From Arthrinium phaeospermum (lineage: Eukaryota; Ascomycota; Sordariomycetes; Amphisphaeriales; Apiosporaceae): a stretch of DNA of 64,000 bases. Location: NCBI GenBank assembly GCA_006503535.1, contig QYRS01000010.1:1798001-1862000 (forward strand), read 5' to 3'. Below, piece by piece: positions 1 to 13,457 of this stretch. Made by a program: the position numbers and the translations under genes. The notes under the pieces were generated by a model that saw nothing but the letters and a program-made list of their open reading frames with translations, searched no databases and was not told where the DNA came from. Position 1 is the stretch's first letter. The number at the start of each line of letters is the position of its first letter.

Positions 1-130
1 TATCGTAATACTTATCGGCTTATGCTACGCCGCCTAAAGCTGTATATATATAAATAACCAGTTATACAACTTATAAGAGAGTAGTATCGATAAAGGAGAA
101 GGAGTTTTAGCTAGCGATAGCGATAAAAAA

Positions 131-292
131 GTATATTATATTAAAAAGTATATTATATTAAAGGGTATATTATATTAAAAGGTATATTATATTAAAAAGT
201 ATATTATATTAAAAAGTATACTATATTAAAGGGTATATTATATTATATTATATAAAGGGTGTATTATATTAAAAGATATATTATATTAAAAA
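131..292. repeat. 17-bp AT-rich tandem repeat (about 9 copies)
   Basis: Consecutive units have the form gtatattatattaaaaa, 17 bp long, starting at 131, 148, 165, 182, 199 and 216. One longer 26-bp unit follows at 233-258, then two more 17-bp units end at 292. Variation between units is mainly A/G at the last positions. It is a minisatellite inside the RIP block; no coding or regulatory role is visible. Confidence 0.85.
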
Positions 293-442
293 TCATCCTC
301 GCGAGTGAATAGTTACGATATAAGAAAGGGATTAATAATAACGAGGAGGAAGTACGCTGCTAAAGGGTTAATTACTATTAATAAAGGTAGTTAAACGTGT
401 ATTAATATATATAGTACCCCCTCGTATAAAGCGCTTATAGCT

Positions 443-803
443 AGTATTTTAAGTAATTAAAATATATATATTTTAAATTATTAAAACGCGTATACTTTAA
501 GCTATTAAAACGTATATATTTTAAATTATTAAAATATATATTTTAAACTATTAAAATATATATCTTAAATTATTAAAATATATATATCCTAAGTTATTAA
601 AACATGCATATTTTAAATTATTAAAACACGTATACTTTAAACTATTAAAATATATATTTTTAAGTTATTAAAACATGTATATTCTAAGCTATTAAAATAT
701 ATATCTTAAACTATTAAAACGTATATACTTTAAATTATTAAAACGTATATATATTTACTTTTAAAGTAATTAAAATATATATATTCTAAGCTTAAAATTA
801 TAT
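443..803. repeat. ~22-24-bp degenerate tandem repeat (about 15 copies)
   Basis: A run of imperfect units built on ttaaattattaaaacgtat with lengths of roughly 20-25 bp. The core attattaaaa recurs throughout, with variable cg, tg or ta dinucleotides after it. It is distinct in sequence and period from the 17-bp array about 150 bp upstream. Copy boundaries are approximate because the units differ by small indels. Confidence 0.75.
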
Positions 804-3800
804 AATACCTATTAATTAAAGATACGATAAGCGTAATATATTTTATTAATAAAAGGTTTAATAATAATAAGGAAGAAAGGAAGTAATCGATATTTATAAG
901 ATATAAAAGGTAATTTATAACCTATTACGAACTTATATTAAATTAACGCTATACTTTAAGTTTTTTATTAAAGTTATATTTCTATTATTAATATAGTTTA
1001 TTCACCCTCTATTTATATAATAAGCTATAACTTTATTTTATTTATAATTTTATTATTTTATTTTAAAATTAAATAATTTATAAATATATATTTAATTTAA
1101 TTATTAAAATAGTTTAAAAGAATAATATCTTATCTCCTAATAAGATATATAATAGTAAAAGAAGCTTAAAAAGGTTATATAAATATATAGTTTACGATTA
1201 AATAAAACTTTATCCTACTATTATTACCTCTTATATTTTAACTTCGCCCGGACCTTCTTATAACTTAAAGCTACTTATATTTATATATATATAATATCTA
1301 ATCCATTTAAGTTAAGGTATAAGTTTATACCTTTTATTTAATATTAAATATAAGTATAAGGTTACAGTTTATTTCAATTTTATTATTATTTTTACCCCTT
1401 AAAAGTTTATTACTTTTATTTATTCAATTATTAAAAAATAATATAATAAGCTAATAGAGCTTAATCCTATCATTAACAACCCCCCTTATATAATCTTCGC
1501 TATAAATACGATAATTAATAAAATAACATTTCTATATATTAATAATATTTATTATAAATTATTAAAGAAGTATATTTAATAGTAATCTTAAGCTAATTAT
1601 AAATATATATATAATAATATATAATTAAAATATTACGATTAATTTTAAAATTAAATAAGTATTTAAAAAAGTTAAGTATCTTATCTTCGATATAAAACCT
1701 TAATGGTAAAGTTAATATCAATACTATCGTCGCCTTTTAATAATTAGCTAGTATTAAAATAACTTTATTTTTATAATAACGACTAACTTTTAATTAAATT
1801 TATTAATATATATATATATAAATTATATATAATTACGTATATAAACTTAAATTAAACCTTCTTTATTAATATATATATTTTAATTAATTTAAATTAGCTC
1901 GTTAATGCTTTTAACTAACTACTTCTACCTCTTCTTTAGCCTCCCTTTATTTTTTTCCTTTTAAATTTCCTAAATATCCTTTATATATAAAATCGATTGT
2001 TAAAATCTTTATTAACCTTCTTTTTATTTTAAGCCTTCGTTTTCTTTAAATTAGTTTATAAATCGATATTTCCCTATTCTAATTACGCGATTCAAGTTAT
2101 TAAATTATTTATACTTTTACTAAGTTTTAAAAATAATAACTGTTTAATTAAATCGAATTGAAAATCGTCCCCTTAACTAATATATACCTTAAATCTTTTA
2201 CTTACCGATTATTCTTTAATATTTTAACTCTTTTAAATACCTTTTCATTTTCTTTTTAACGCGCCTTAATTTCCCTCGCCCTTTTAATAGTTCGAAAAGT
2301 AATCGATTAATAAAGCCGGTTATTTATTAGCTTAATAATATCTCACGAGAAAATATTTATAATCGATTAACCTTTAAACTCCTTTCTTAACCTCTTTTTT
2401 AATATACCGAAAGATCCGATATTAAATGGTTAAAAAATATAAAAATTAAAAAGGGGTTTTTTATAAAAAAGACTTTACTTTTTAAATATACCGTTATAAT
2501 ATCCGGTTAAATATAACTTTTATAGCCGTTTAAAATAAAAACCTTTTATTAATCCTCCCTTTCGGGCTTTATTTTTAAAAGGAAAATCTCTTCGAGGTAT
2601 TTAAGGGTCGGTATTCTAATCTTTATATAAGTAATTAACTTTATTATTATCGATAGGAAACTATTATTATTAAACCGAAAAACCTTTAAAAATAATTAAA
2701 AAGGAAATAACGCGGCTTATTATATTAAATGCCTCGATTATTATCGTTTACTTTCGATTAATATTATTATTATTTTTAATATATAATACCCTTTTTAATT
2801 CTTATATATCGCTTTCCTTTTTTCAGTATATATAATTAAAAATACTTATATCCACTACCCTTATAATATATATACCCTACTATATAAGTAATATATATAA
2901 GAAATATAAAGGGTAATTACCGTTAATTTTTTTATTAAAATTATAATATTATAGCGATTATAATAATATTTTAAAGCTATCCCTTCGGTTATTATTTAAA
3001 ATCCGTCTTAAAGAATAATCGTAATAAATTATATAAGCTTTATAATCTCGGTTATAAATATAAAGCGATATATATTTATTACCTAAGGGTTTTAATTTCA
3101 ATTATTTAATATATTATTTAAATAAAGTATTTCTAAGTTTATAACTATAACGTCTTTTATTTCAGCCAGTCGAGATTATTTATCGAGGATAATCGTAATA
3201 TAATATATAACCTTTCGAAATATATTAACCCTGACCTTATATATCGAGACTTCTTTAAATATATTAATAATAAGGTTTAAAAGAACACATTTCGAAATTA
3301 TTACCGAATAATAAATATTTAGATATAGCTTCGCTGTATAAGATTTTAATTTATATCGATCGCCGCCTTAAAGCGTTATTAATAAGCCGACTTCTATCGT
3401 AATACCAACTAATATTTCTAGTATTATCTATTATAAATTAACGAAATATTTATTTAATAAAGGAAAGGTATATCAACGGGATAGACCTTTATAAAGTCAT
3501 GCGATTAAATAACTAAAGGTAATATTTAAAAGAAAAATAAGACCTTTACTTAAAATTATAAAGGTATTAATCTCATTAACGTTTTATTAATAAAAAGGGG
3601 AAATCAATTAAATATAACTAAACCTTTAAAAGAATTTTTATACAACTTCATTTAATATATTTAAAGATATTATAAATCTATTATAATAATTTAATAGCTT
3701 TTATTAAAGGGGTGGTGTTTTAAAAATTAAATTATTTAATATTTACCGAGTTAATATTCAAATCTTTTAATAATTAAGATTTTAAAAGTCATTAACTATA

Positions 3801-6800
3801 TAACCGGAATATTATATAAGTCGATATAAACCTTTAACTAATTTATAAAAAAGCTTATTTAATTAAAAGGGATTTTTTATTAAGAGGAAAATACTATATC
3901 TTTTAATTAGCTTCGATTAAAGATATAATAATACCAATGTTAACTTTAAGTATAAAAAGGGTTACATATATAAAGACTTATAATTAATACATTATTTATT
4001 TATTATAACGGTAATAATTAATATAAAATAGCTACCCCCCAATAAAAAAGTATCGATAGGACTTATTAAGTTATTTAAATAAAGAAATAGCTTATATTTA
4101 AAGAGACGTTTTTAATTTATAAATATAATATTCTTATAATAATTAATTAAACTTAAATAAATTAAGTATTTTTATATATTTAAATAATATATTTATAATA
4201 TATAATATCCTTTATAAATTAACTATTTAATATAAATTAAGTATTCTCATGTAATTAATATAACACTTTTATAATATATAATACCTTTAATAAATTATTT
4301 ATACAATATAAACCCTTTCGTTTTATATACATAATATTTTTATTACTTGCTAAGCTTTTACTAATATTTATTTAATAAAAGATTAATTCGAAATTAAATA
4401 AATATAAGGGTTTTCATAGTGTAATTAATAAATCTTCTTTATTATATAAATTCTTTTATTTTATAATTATTATAATGCTTTATTAGTTATTAAATACTCG
4501 GCTTTAAATTATTATAATTAAGTAGATTATTTAAAGGTTTTAATATTTAAATATTAAAAAAAGTCCAAATTATTATATAATATATTATAACCTTTATTCT
4601 TATATACCTAGAATTACTCGTTTAAATTAATTATATTTTATAAGAATTTGATATAAGTATTACGGTTTTAACTATAGCAATGCATTTTAACCGTTACTTA
4701 TATTTTATTTTAAAATAAATTTAGTTTTTTAAATCTAATAAAATAGTTCGCCTTTTAAAGATTTAACCTTATATCTTATATTTTATATAAATATAAATAC
4801 TTAATAATAGTTATAAAACTTTAACGCTTTTTTAAAATCCACTTAGGAATAACCTAAATATTCTTTAGAAGTTTAAAAAAATATTTAAATATAATTATAA
4901 AATATATAAAGTTTAAAGAAATTTTATAAAAATAGTATTAATATAATAAGATAAGTTATCGAGTTAAGTATATAAATAAATATATATTCCCGCGAATTAG
5001 TTAATATTATCTTTTTAATATAGTTATAAAAATATATATTTAAGCGATTTATCCTATAAGAATTTATTAAACTTTCCAAATATAAATTTCTTAAATTCGA
5101 ATATAACGACTTTATATTTATAATTAAATAGTATTAATATTTTCGTAATTATAAATATTAATTTATTGATATTAAACGTTATTATTTAATCTATAATAAT
5201 TTCTTTTTATATTATAATTTAATTAATATAAAGTAGCCGACTATATAAAAAAGTGCGATATAATATTTAACGCCTTATTTATTAACGGGTATATAATTAT
5301 TTATAAACTTTATTATAATTAACGTTATAATAAGTTTTAAACCTTTTCAATTCTCTAAATACCTTTTATAATACACGAACCTTTTCTTTAATTTAATAAT
5401 TATATATATTTATACTTAAATAATAATATAATAGATAATAATCTAAGTTTCGCCCTAAGTAGCTATAAAATATAAGATGTTTTAAATGTTAGGCGAGTTT
5501 ATATTTATAATAAAATTTCTATATTAATTATTAATATAATAGTTATAATAAATTATAACTTATTTTAAATACCTATTATATATAAGTTAATAAACGTTTT
5601 ATATAAGGATAAATATATTTAATTTTAATTATATCGTTTTAATTTAATCGGGATAATATAACGTATTCGTTTTTAATAAATTTCTTTTAATTCTTTATTT
5701 TAAATTTATAACATTTTAAACTATATTATTTCGCGATATATATAAAGTGCTCCTGTAATTAATATTAGGTATCGAGATTAAAGCCCTTAAAGGAATTAGA
5801 AATAACTATAAAGGATATTAAGGTATCGATTAATTTTTATATAATTTATAGAAATTTAAAAGGTTTAATAGCTAATAGGTTATTATTACTTTTATATTTA
5901 TATACTTTATTTATAATGATTAAGTTATAGGCTAAGTTTTAAAAGAGACGTTTATTAATAGTAGCAATACTTATAAAGTAATATTTTTATATTCCGCCTT
6001 TATATTTATATATTTTTTAATATTTTTATTTACTTTTATAATAAGGAGTATCCTTGGTTAATATATAAAGCGTTAATTAACTATCTTTTTATTAGCTTTA
6101 TTATATTATTTTCCGTAATTAACTTTAAATTTAAAGTTATAAGTTAAGCTTATAAGCGTTAAATCGATATATTTTTTAAATTCATCGACTTAGTTATTAA
6201 TTAGATCCGACGATATAAAGATAATAATAGAAAATTCTTAGAAAGGTTTAATAATTTTAACGGTTTAGCTATTTTATATATAAAGATATTATAAATTATT
6301 ATATATCGATTTCGAATATTTATTATTTAATTATTATTCATAGTTTAAATATTAAGCGGGGTTCTTTTTAATATTATTTATTATTATAATAAGATATATT
6401 TAATATATAAATATTAAAAAGATTAATAGCGTTTTATTAAAATTTATAGTATTTATTAATAAAGTTCTAACCATTTTTTTACGCGTTAATTAGCTAAGGA
6501 TTATAAATATATTTATTATTTAATAATAGGTAGGTTTAGTAAAGAGATTAACAATTATGATTTTAATATTTAAAATATCGTAATTAAAGAATTTATAAGT
6601 TTTAAATTATTATTTATTAAACTAATTACCATTAGTATTTAAAAGGTATTTAAAAATAGCGATTTTATTATTCTAGTCTTTATCTTTAGTTTTTAATTCC
6701 TTGTTATTATTAATATATTCCTTATATATAAAGTGTTTAATATTAAAGTTATCCGACATAATCTTATATATAACGCTTCAATTTATAATTTATAAATAAT

Positions 6801-9130
6801 AAACGGTAGGTTTTATATAAATAGACTTTTCATTATTAGAATTATTAAAAACGATTATATTTATAATATTTTAATCCGAAGTTTTTAAATCTTATATAAT
6901 AAGCTCTTTATAAATAAAGTGTTTAATATAAGATTTTTAAAAAATAATCGGTTTATTATCGGAGGTTTTTAATTCATTAATTAATAAGGTTATATATATT
7001 GATATATAAGTTAAGCTTATTATCTTATAATAAGTTAATAATATTTAAGGTAGATAAAGAACGCAGTTAAAAAGGTATAATAAAAAGGTTAAATAATAAT
7101 TAATTAATAAGTATAATAATACTTAATTCGATTAATTTAATATAAAAAACTTATATAAAGGGTATAAAAGAAAAGGTTTAATATTTATAAAGATTTAGTT
7201 TATTGCGAGAGTTTAATAATAGCGAAGAATAAAGCTAATTATTATTACTTTTAATACTATATTATTAATCGAGAAGGAAGTTATTATTATTATTATTATT
7301 TTAAAATAAATAATATTTAAAGCAACCTTTAGGCGGTTTAATTAAATTAATTAAGTTTAGGGCTAAATTAAACGACTTTAATTTAAACTGTTTATAATTT
7401 TAAAATAAATTAAAATTTATTTCTCGTTTAATATTAATAAGAATTTATTTAGTTATTTCATTACTAACTTTTATTTCTTCGATTTTATTATATAAATAAA
7501 CTCGTTATTAATATAAGTTTATTTTTAAATATATATATATTTCGCGATATTAAGGTTTTATAATTTTATAAACAAGGTAATTATTTATTATATTATTATT
7601 AATAATTATAAAGTATTAGCGGGTAATTTATTATTTAAAGTATATAGTTTTTATATAATATAGTATACGTTTTAATAGGCCGGGTTATTTATAATAATAT
7701 TATCGATAGGTATTTATAAATATTATTAATTAATAAAGATAAAATAATAAGAATTCTTATATAAATAAATAGATATTATTAATATATAATAAAGATAAAA
7801 AAGGAAAATAGAATAATAAATAAATTATAATTTAATAAATTTAAATAAATAATAAAAAGGCGAAGATAAAGGAGGTTTAAATTATAAAATAGATAAAAGC
7901 TTAAAATATAGGAATTGAAAAGAAAGTTAAGGATAAAGAAAAGGTAATAAAGGAAGGAAAGGTAATTAATTTATAAATAAGATAAAGTAAATAGAATAAG
8001 GTATTTAAAAGGGTAAAACCTATAAAAGTATAAATTTTAAGTTAAAAAATATATATTAAAAGAAAGTAAAGTAATTATAATAATAAAGTGTATAATAATA
8101 TATAAATAAAATTTAAATAATGTATTTATTATTATTTTTTAATTTATATTTTTATATTTTAATTTTTAACTAGCTTTATATTTTTATTATATTTATTAAC
8201 TTTATATTATTATTTCTATATATTTAAAAGCTAATATTATATTTAATTAACGTTATTTTTAATTTATATATTATAATAGGTTAAGAATGTTATCGTTTTT
8301 AATTATTAAGGATAGTAGTTAAAGCTTTATTTATACCTAAGGAAATACGACCGTATTTTAATTATAAAATAATTAATTTTTAATCGTCAATAAAAATAAC
8401 GATGGTATAGATTTAAAATTATTAAATATTTTTAAAAAGGTAAAGAATATTTTTAAATTTCTTTAAAGTTATTTAGATATAAAGATATATTAATAAAAAT
8501 TTATTAACTATTATTATTAATAATATATATTTGAGGATTTATCGTTATTCCTCGATTAGGTAATTAGGGTCCTATTATTATTTTATCGTTTAATAATAAT
8601 TAAATCGATTATTTTTTATAATAAATCTTTAATAATATATTAATAAAGAGTAAAAATTATTAAAAGGTTAAATCGGTTTTATTATTTATAAGTTTATATT
8701 TAATTTATTTCCTTATTATTTATTTCGAAAGATTTATTTTATTTTTAATATATATTTATAATTTATTAAAAAAACTTTTATTATTATAATTAAGGTTCGA
8801 TTTAAAGTTAATTTAATTAAAATATAATTTTATTAAAATATTTTAATTTATTTTTAATAAAAGATTTAAAAGAACGAATTTAACGTTTAATTAAAGCGGG
8901 AGGCTTAATAAAAAAATAAAACGTTAAGTATATAATTATGACGGGATCGTTAGAGAAATTCCTTTTAAATTATATATATATTTATAATTTTATATTATTA
9001 TAAAATCTCTTTAACCTTAAATTAAAATTAAAAACGTTAAATATAGATATAAAGATAATAATAAATTCTAATTTAAAGTCGTTTTATAATATATAAACGG
9101 AAATAAGATTTAAAATAATATTATAAATTA

Positions 9131-9480
9131 AAGGCGAAGATTATTTAAATTTAAAAATAAACGATAATAGTTTAGACAAAGATAAGGATGTAGAGATAAA
9201 AGCGAAATTTTAAAAAGTATTATATATTAAAGGCGAGGATTATTTAAATTCGAAAATAAATATAAATATAATACCTATTTATAATTAAATAAACGACGAT
9301 AATTTAGACGAAAATAAGGATATAGAGATAAAAGCGAGATTCGAAAAGGTATTATAGAATAAGGGTAAGGATTATTTAAATTCGAAAACGGAATCGAATA
9401 TAATACCTATTTATAATTAAACAAGCGACGATGGCTTAAAAAAAGATATAGATATAATATCGCCTCTTAGTAATATTAAT
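9131..9480 (+). repeat. Relic of a tandem-repeat, acidic coding region
   Basis: Three degenerate units start at about 9131, 9230 and 9361. Shared blocks are a ggcgargattatttaaat start, a gacgataatttagac block and a gatatagagataaaagcga block, with a partial unit just upstream. Read on the plus strand the blocks give acidic/charged peptides (for example DYLNSK, DEDKDIEIKA) broken by stops consistent with RIP. Inference: the original element or host gene encoded an acidic repeat protein. The family is unknown, and the minus strand is also partly open in places. Confidence 0.5.
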
Positions 9481-11281
9481 AATAAAGATATTAAATTAAA
9501 TTCGATAATAAAAGAGAATAGTGATAATAATAATACTATTACGAAATAATTTTATAATTTAAGTTTCCCGTTGATAAATAACGATAAAAGCTAGGATATA
9601 AAATTTATAGAATAAAATTATTTAATAAGAAGGGGCGGGAATAATAATAAATTAAAATAGTTTATAAAAAATAATACGAACGTCCTTAATACCGGCTTAA
9701 TCTCTCCTATTAATACCGCTTTATTTAAAATTAAACGCCCCTATTAATCCGAAATTATTTTAAAGGTAAATAAGAATTAAGATAATAAAATACGCCCTTA
9801 ATTATTAAAGCCCCCTTTTTTAAAGTAAGCGAGATTAAAGAGTAGCGTAACGGTTTCGATATTTATTAAAGAAGATATAGGTTATCATTAAAATAATTAT
9901 TTAACTCTATTAAAATTAAGCGCTAATATTGAGCCGTAATTTTTAAGATTAAAAAAGAATAAATTTATCAATTTAAATAATAATGTGGTATGGTTTAATG
10001 TTTCTATTATAAATATATTTTATTAAATTAGGATTATATCGATGCCGGATATAAAGATTTTAGGAAATACAGATATAGAAAACCTTAAAACTAGCGAATC
10101 GTTAAAAGAGATATATTACTTTATAATAAATAACGTTTAAATTACAGTAAGTTTATAGTATATTAATAATAATTATTAGGTTTATATTTTTTAAGATAAG
10201 ATAGTAAATAAAGTGGTTATTTATAATTCTAGATATTAACCCATAGTAAAAGAAAAAGCTTAAATTATTACCGAACAATTAATAAAAATAGCTAGGAATA
10301 ACGAGGCCTATCGAGTAATATATATATTTATCCTAAATAATTTAATGGTAATAGTTGCGATATTTTTTATATCATTTTAGTATAGGTTTTAATTTTAAGA
10401 ATAAACGTGCTCGAGAGTTTTAATCTATATTTTTAGAAACGCTTATTAGTTAATTTAGTTTAATAAGAGTCTATCGCGGATTTTAAATAAGTTATCTTCC
10501 CGATACTATCTTATCTTATAGAAGATAAAATTTAGTAATAGATATTTAATAATCCCTTTTAAGTTTAAATACTTTATTTAATGATAGAGTCGTTAATTGC
10601 CCGCTAAATTATAGAGTTACGATAGTTTATTAAAGTAATTAAAAAGGTATATAAAGACAGAAAACATAAAGCGAAGGCGTTATAAAAGGATTATAAATAT
10701 ATAATTAAAATACTGGATAAGATTTAATAGTAATATTTCGAATTATTTTATATTAAACGAATAATGCGTATATAATAAAATATATCGAAGGGAGAGGAAA
10801 TAGTTATAAAATAATTTCTAGTTTATTTCTTATCTTATTTCATTAATTTTCCGTTAAAAGTAATTAATATAGTTATATTAATACTAATATAATATAGGCT
10901 TATAATAAAGTGAAAATAAGAGTTTTTAATACGTTATAATTACCGAGCCTATAATATGTTCATTAAAGTTTAGGGCTTTTTTATTACCTTTTTAAATACT
11001 ATATTAGTTAATAAGGTTTAAAAAAATAAAGATATATAAAAGGAATGGATTATTAAAAAGGAATAAGGATAAAAGAGAGTAATTAAGGCTTTATTTATTA
11101 AATTCTATTAATATAATATTTAAGGAAAAGAACTAGTTTTAAGGAATTATTAGCGGTGATATATTATAGGATAAGTTATATAATAAAGAGAGTTATATAT
11201 ACTTTATTAATAATATTAAGCTATTTAATTTATTCTTATATACTTAAGGTAATTTATATATTCAAATTTTAAAGAGGGGAG

Positions 11282-11615
11282 TGTATATAATAAAAAATAT
11301 TAGAATTACCAATTAAAAAGTGGATATTTAATAATATGAGACAGTTAGCCTTGTGGCTGTCCGTATAAGGGAGTCATGCAGGTAGTTGGTTTGGTTGAGG
11401 TAGGATGCGCCAATCTGGGTAGGATTGGCATGTAAAGCCAGGTGTCGGTTAGGTAAGTAAGTGAGTGGCCTTGTGCAACGGTCGTTTAACAGAATGATGA
11501 CAGCTGAGGTGACATTGTATTATTAAAAGGACCCCGCTGCACTACGGCTAAAGAGGACCCCTGTGGGCTATCCCTAGAAGCTTGACCAACAGGTGCTAAT
11601 CTTAATAATTTCACA
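11282..11615 (+). mobile_element. Possible 3' long terminal repeat of a copia-like element
   Basis: A purine run (aaagaggggag) ending at 11,281 is followed directly by TGT, as at the junction of a polypurine tract and a 3' LTR. About 334 bp downstream a sequence ends in ACA (11,613-11,615), giving the TG...CA ends expected of an LTR. A TATTAAAAGG-type promoter-like box lies near 11,520. Against the call: no 5' LTR was found in the window, and only the first ~50 bp is AT-rich while the remainder is unmutated. The LTR reading is therefore an inference. Confidence 0.3.
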
Positions 11616-12006
11616 CCTATCGAGTTTCATAAGCATTGAATTTATGCCATGTCCAGATGCGTATCACTTGAATCGGCTGCAGGAAATCAAATGTGTTTGT
11701 TCTGTTATGCAAGCTATAAGAATCTTACATAACGCTTCAGGAGTCTTCATCTAGCCCCTGGTAGAAAAGTATCATTGCGTTACCACCAGCAGGATGCGAA
11801 CACTGCACGCACCCCTATTGATGCACGTGAAAACCAGAAGTCGCCCTATCATCACCGGCCAGATTGGTAACCCCTAACAAGATGCGCATGGAAAAGAGAG
11901 AAAACAACGATATGAACCACCCCATCCTCGATATGAGCATATACTATGCCCCAACTATGTTTTTTTGCCAAGGGCCGCAGAATGACGGGTGTAAGCACCT
12001 GGGAGC
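11616..12006. other. Intergenic, 3' side of the zinc-finger gene
   Basis: Normal base composition. No open frame, RNA gene or repeat could be supported. It presumably contains the 3' untranslated region of the minus-strand zinc-finger gene that ends at 12,007. Confidence 0.6.
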
Positions 12007-13457
12007 CTACCAGCCGTCCTCATCGAATCCTCCGTCCGAGTTTACTCGCGCTGCCGACGCCGGCGAGACGCTACGACCGCTTCTGATATGTCTAGTAGGC
12101 GTGACGGGCTGCTCACCGGCCTTGGGGCGAAGTCCGGGAACGAACTCGGCCAAGATGTTCTGCGGGACCACATAGCGAGGGACGTGGAAGGCAATTCCGT
12201 CGGGCTTGATCATGAATACGTCTATGAGTCCTCCGCTGACGTTGGCGATGAATTCGCGGAATAGGTCTGATTTGCGGATCTGACACTTTTGGCTGGTCGA
12301 TTCGGCGTGGGCGATGGCGTTGGTCATGGTCGTAAAGAGACGGGAGCAATACGGACAAGAAATCCGCATTCCGGCCTTGTGGGCTGAAGACTTCAGGTGG
12401 GAAGTGAGTTGGGCAGGTCGCATAAACTTCTTTCTGTCACGGTGTCAGTAAGGGTATTTCCAGACGCACAACAAATCAACCCATGGTGGACATACCCGCA
12501 ACGGAGATGAGGACACTTGTATCTCTCAAAGACAGGTTCGTAGAAGACAGCCGGGTTGTAACCTTGCTTGTCGGGATCCATCACACGATGATCGATCCGC
12601 TTGGTCATGTCGAAGGGCACGTCATGATGCTCAAGCTCCTGGTCGCGGAAGAGCTGCTTGGGGGTAGGCCGGACGCTGGGTAGCACTTGGTTCTCCTTCG
12701 ATGCCCATGGGCCGGCATGGCTCTCGGTGTCTCTCTCCTCCAAGGCCCGGTCGAGGGCAGCAAGGTTGTCTCCGGTGAGAAGGTCGGGCGCCTTGTTGAT
12801 ACCCCCGAGGTACAAATCGGGCTCGTTCTTGGGAGTCTCGGGCTCGCGTACCAGCGGAAAGTCGTAGTCAGCTTCCCACTCGACAAAGTTGCGACGCGCT
12901 CTGTCTGGCTGGAACCAGGGGCGTATATCGGCATTGACGGCCTTGTCGTCCACGTAGTTGAACAAGTTGTCTTCGTTGGCAGGGTTCATGCTGCCCAAGC
13001 CCTTGACGAAGTCGACGCGTCTCTTGCGGGCCTCATTGACCATCTCCGGTTTGATGGTGGGGCATTCCCTCGACTCGACATGCTTCATCAAGCCGCAAGG
13101 GTGGCGGAAAGTCGATTTGCAGCCAGGGCATACGAGCTCCTCCTCGGGTACGTGCCACTGAGCAGCATGTCAGCAGTGGACTCATCAACACCGGGAACAC
13201 TATCTTCAGCTTACCTTGGCATCATGCTTTGCCAGGCTCGTGCCGTCGTAGAAATTGATCTCGCACTTGGTACATGTCCAATGCGATTTTCGGTGCTGAT
13301 GCTGGTAGAGCTCCGCTGCCGAAGGAAGGACGACGCCGCATCCAGGCCGAGGGCATGGGTGCGAAGAGGTTTGGGCCTGGGTAGGCGCTTGAGCGGCATT
13401 CCCGGCAAGCCCGGCAAGATTGGCGGCCGAGAGGGGGATGACGTTGTTGCTTGCCAT
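12007..13457 (-). CDS. C2H2-type zinc-finger protein, three exons
   Basis: Predicted 443-aa protein from three exons: 13457-13215, 13157-12496 and 12433-12007. Intron 1 (57 nt) has donor GTAAGC, a CTGAC branch-like site and acceptor CAG. Intron 2 (62 nt) has donor GTATGT, CTGAC and acceptor CAG. Phases agree, and splicing of intron 2 restores a finger reading CPHLRCGKKF followed by histidines. Cys/His pairs occur near residues 32-55 (CPRPGCG...HQHRKSH), 57-76 (CTKCEINF...H), 89-106 (CPGCKSTF...H) and 293-345 (two more, ending near CPYCSRLF). The multiple fingers suggest nucleic-acid binding in the nucleus; the target is unknown. The start is the ATG of MASNNV. An upstream GTG frame at 13,550 is not used because it overlaps a probable 5'-leader intron donor near 13,555. 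Confidence 0.85.

Larger units (their letters stand above)
1..11281. other. RIP-degraded AT-rich repeat block
   Basis: The whole stretch is overwhelmingly A/T, with TpA everywhere and CpA/TpG almost absent; the few remaining C residues sit mostly in CpG, CpC or CpT. This is the known outcome of repeat-induced point mutation, which converts CpA to TpA in duplicated DNA of filamentous ascomycetes. No open frame longer than 60 codons survives. Inferred origin: one or more transposable elements, continuing beyond the left edge of the window. The transition to normal composition near 11,335 is abrupt. I could not identify transposase, reverse transcriptase or integrase motifs through the mutations. 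Confidence 0.85.

Noticed and set aside
1..11281. Search for reverse transcriptase, integrase or transposase motifs in the RIP block
   Set aside because: C-to-T changes removed all recognisable motifs on both strands; any named family would be guesswork.
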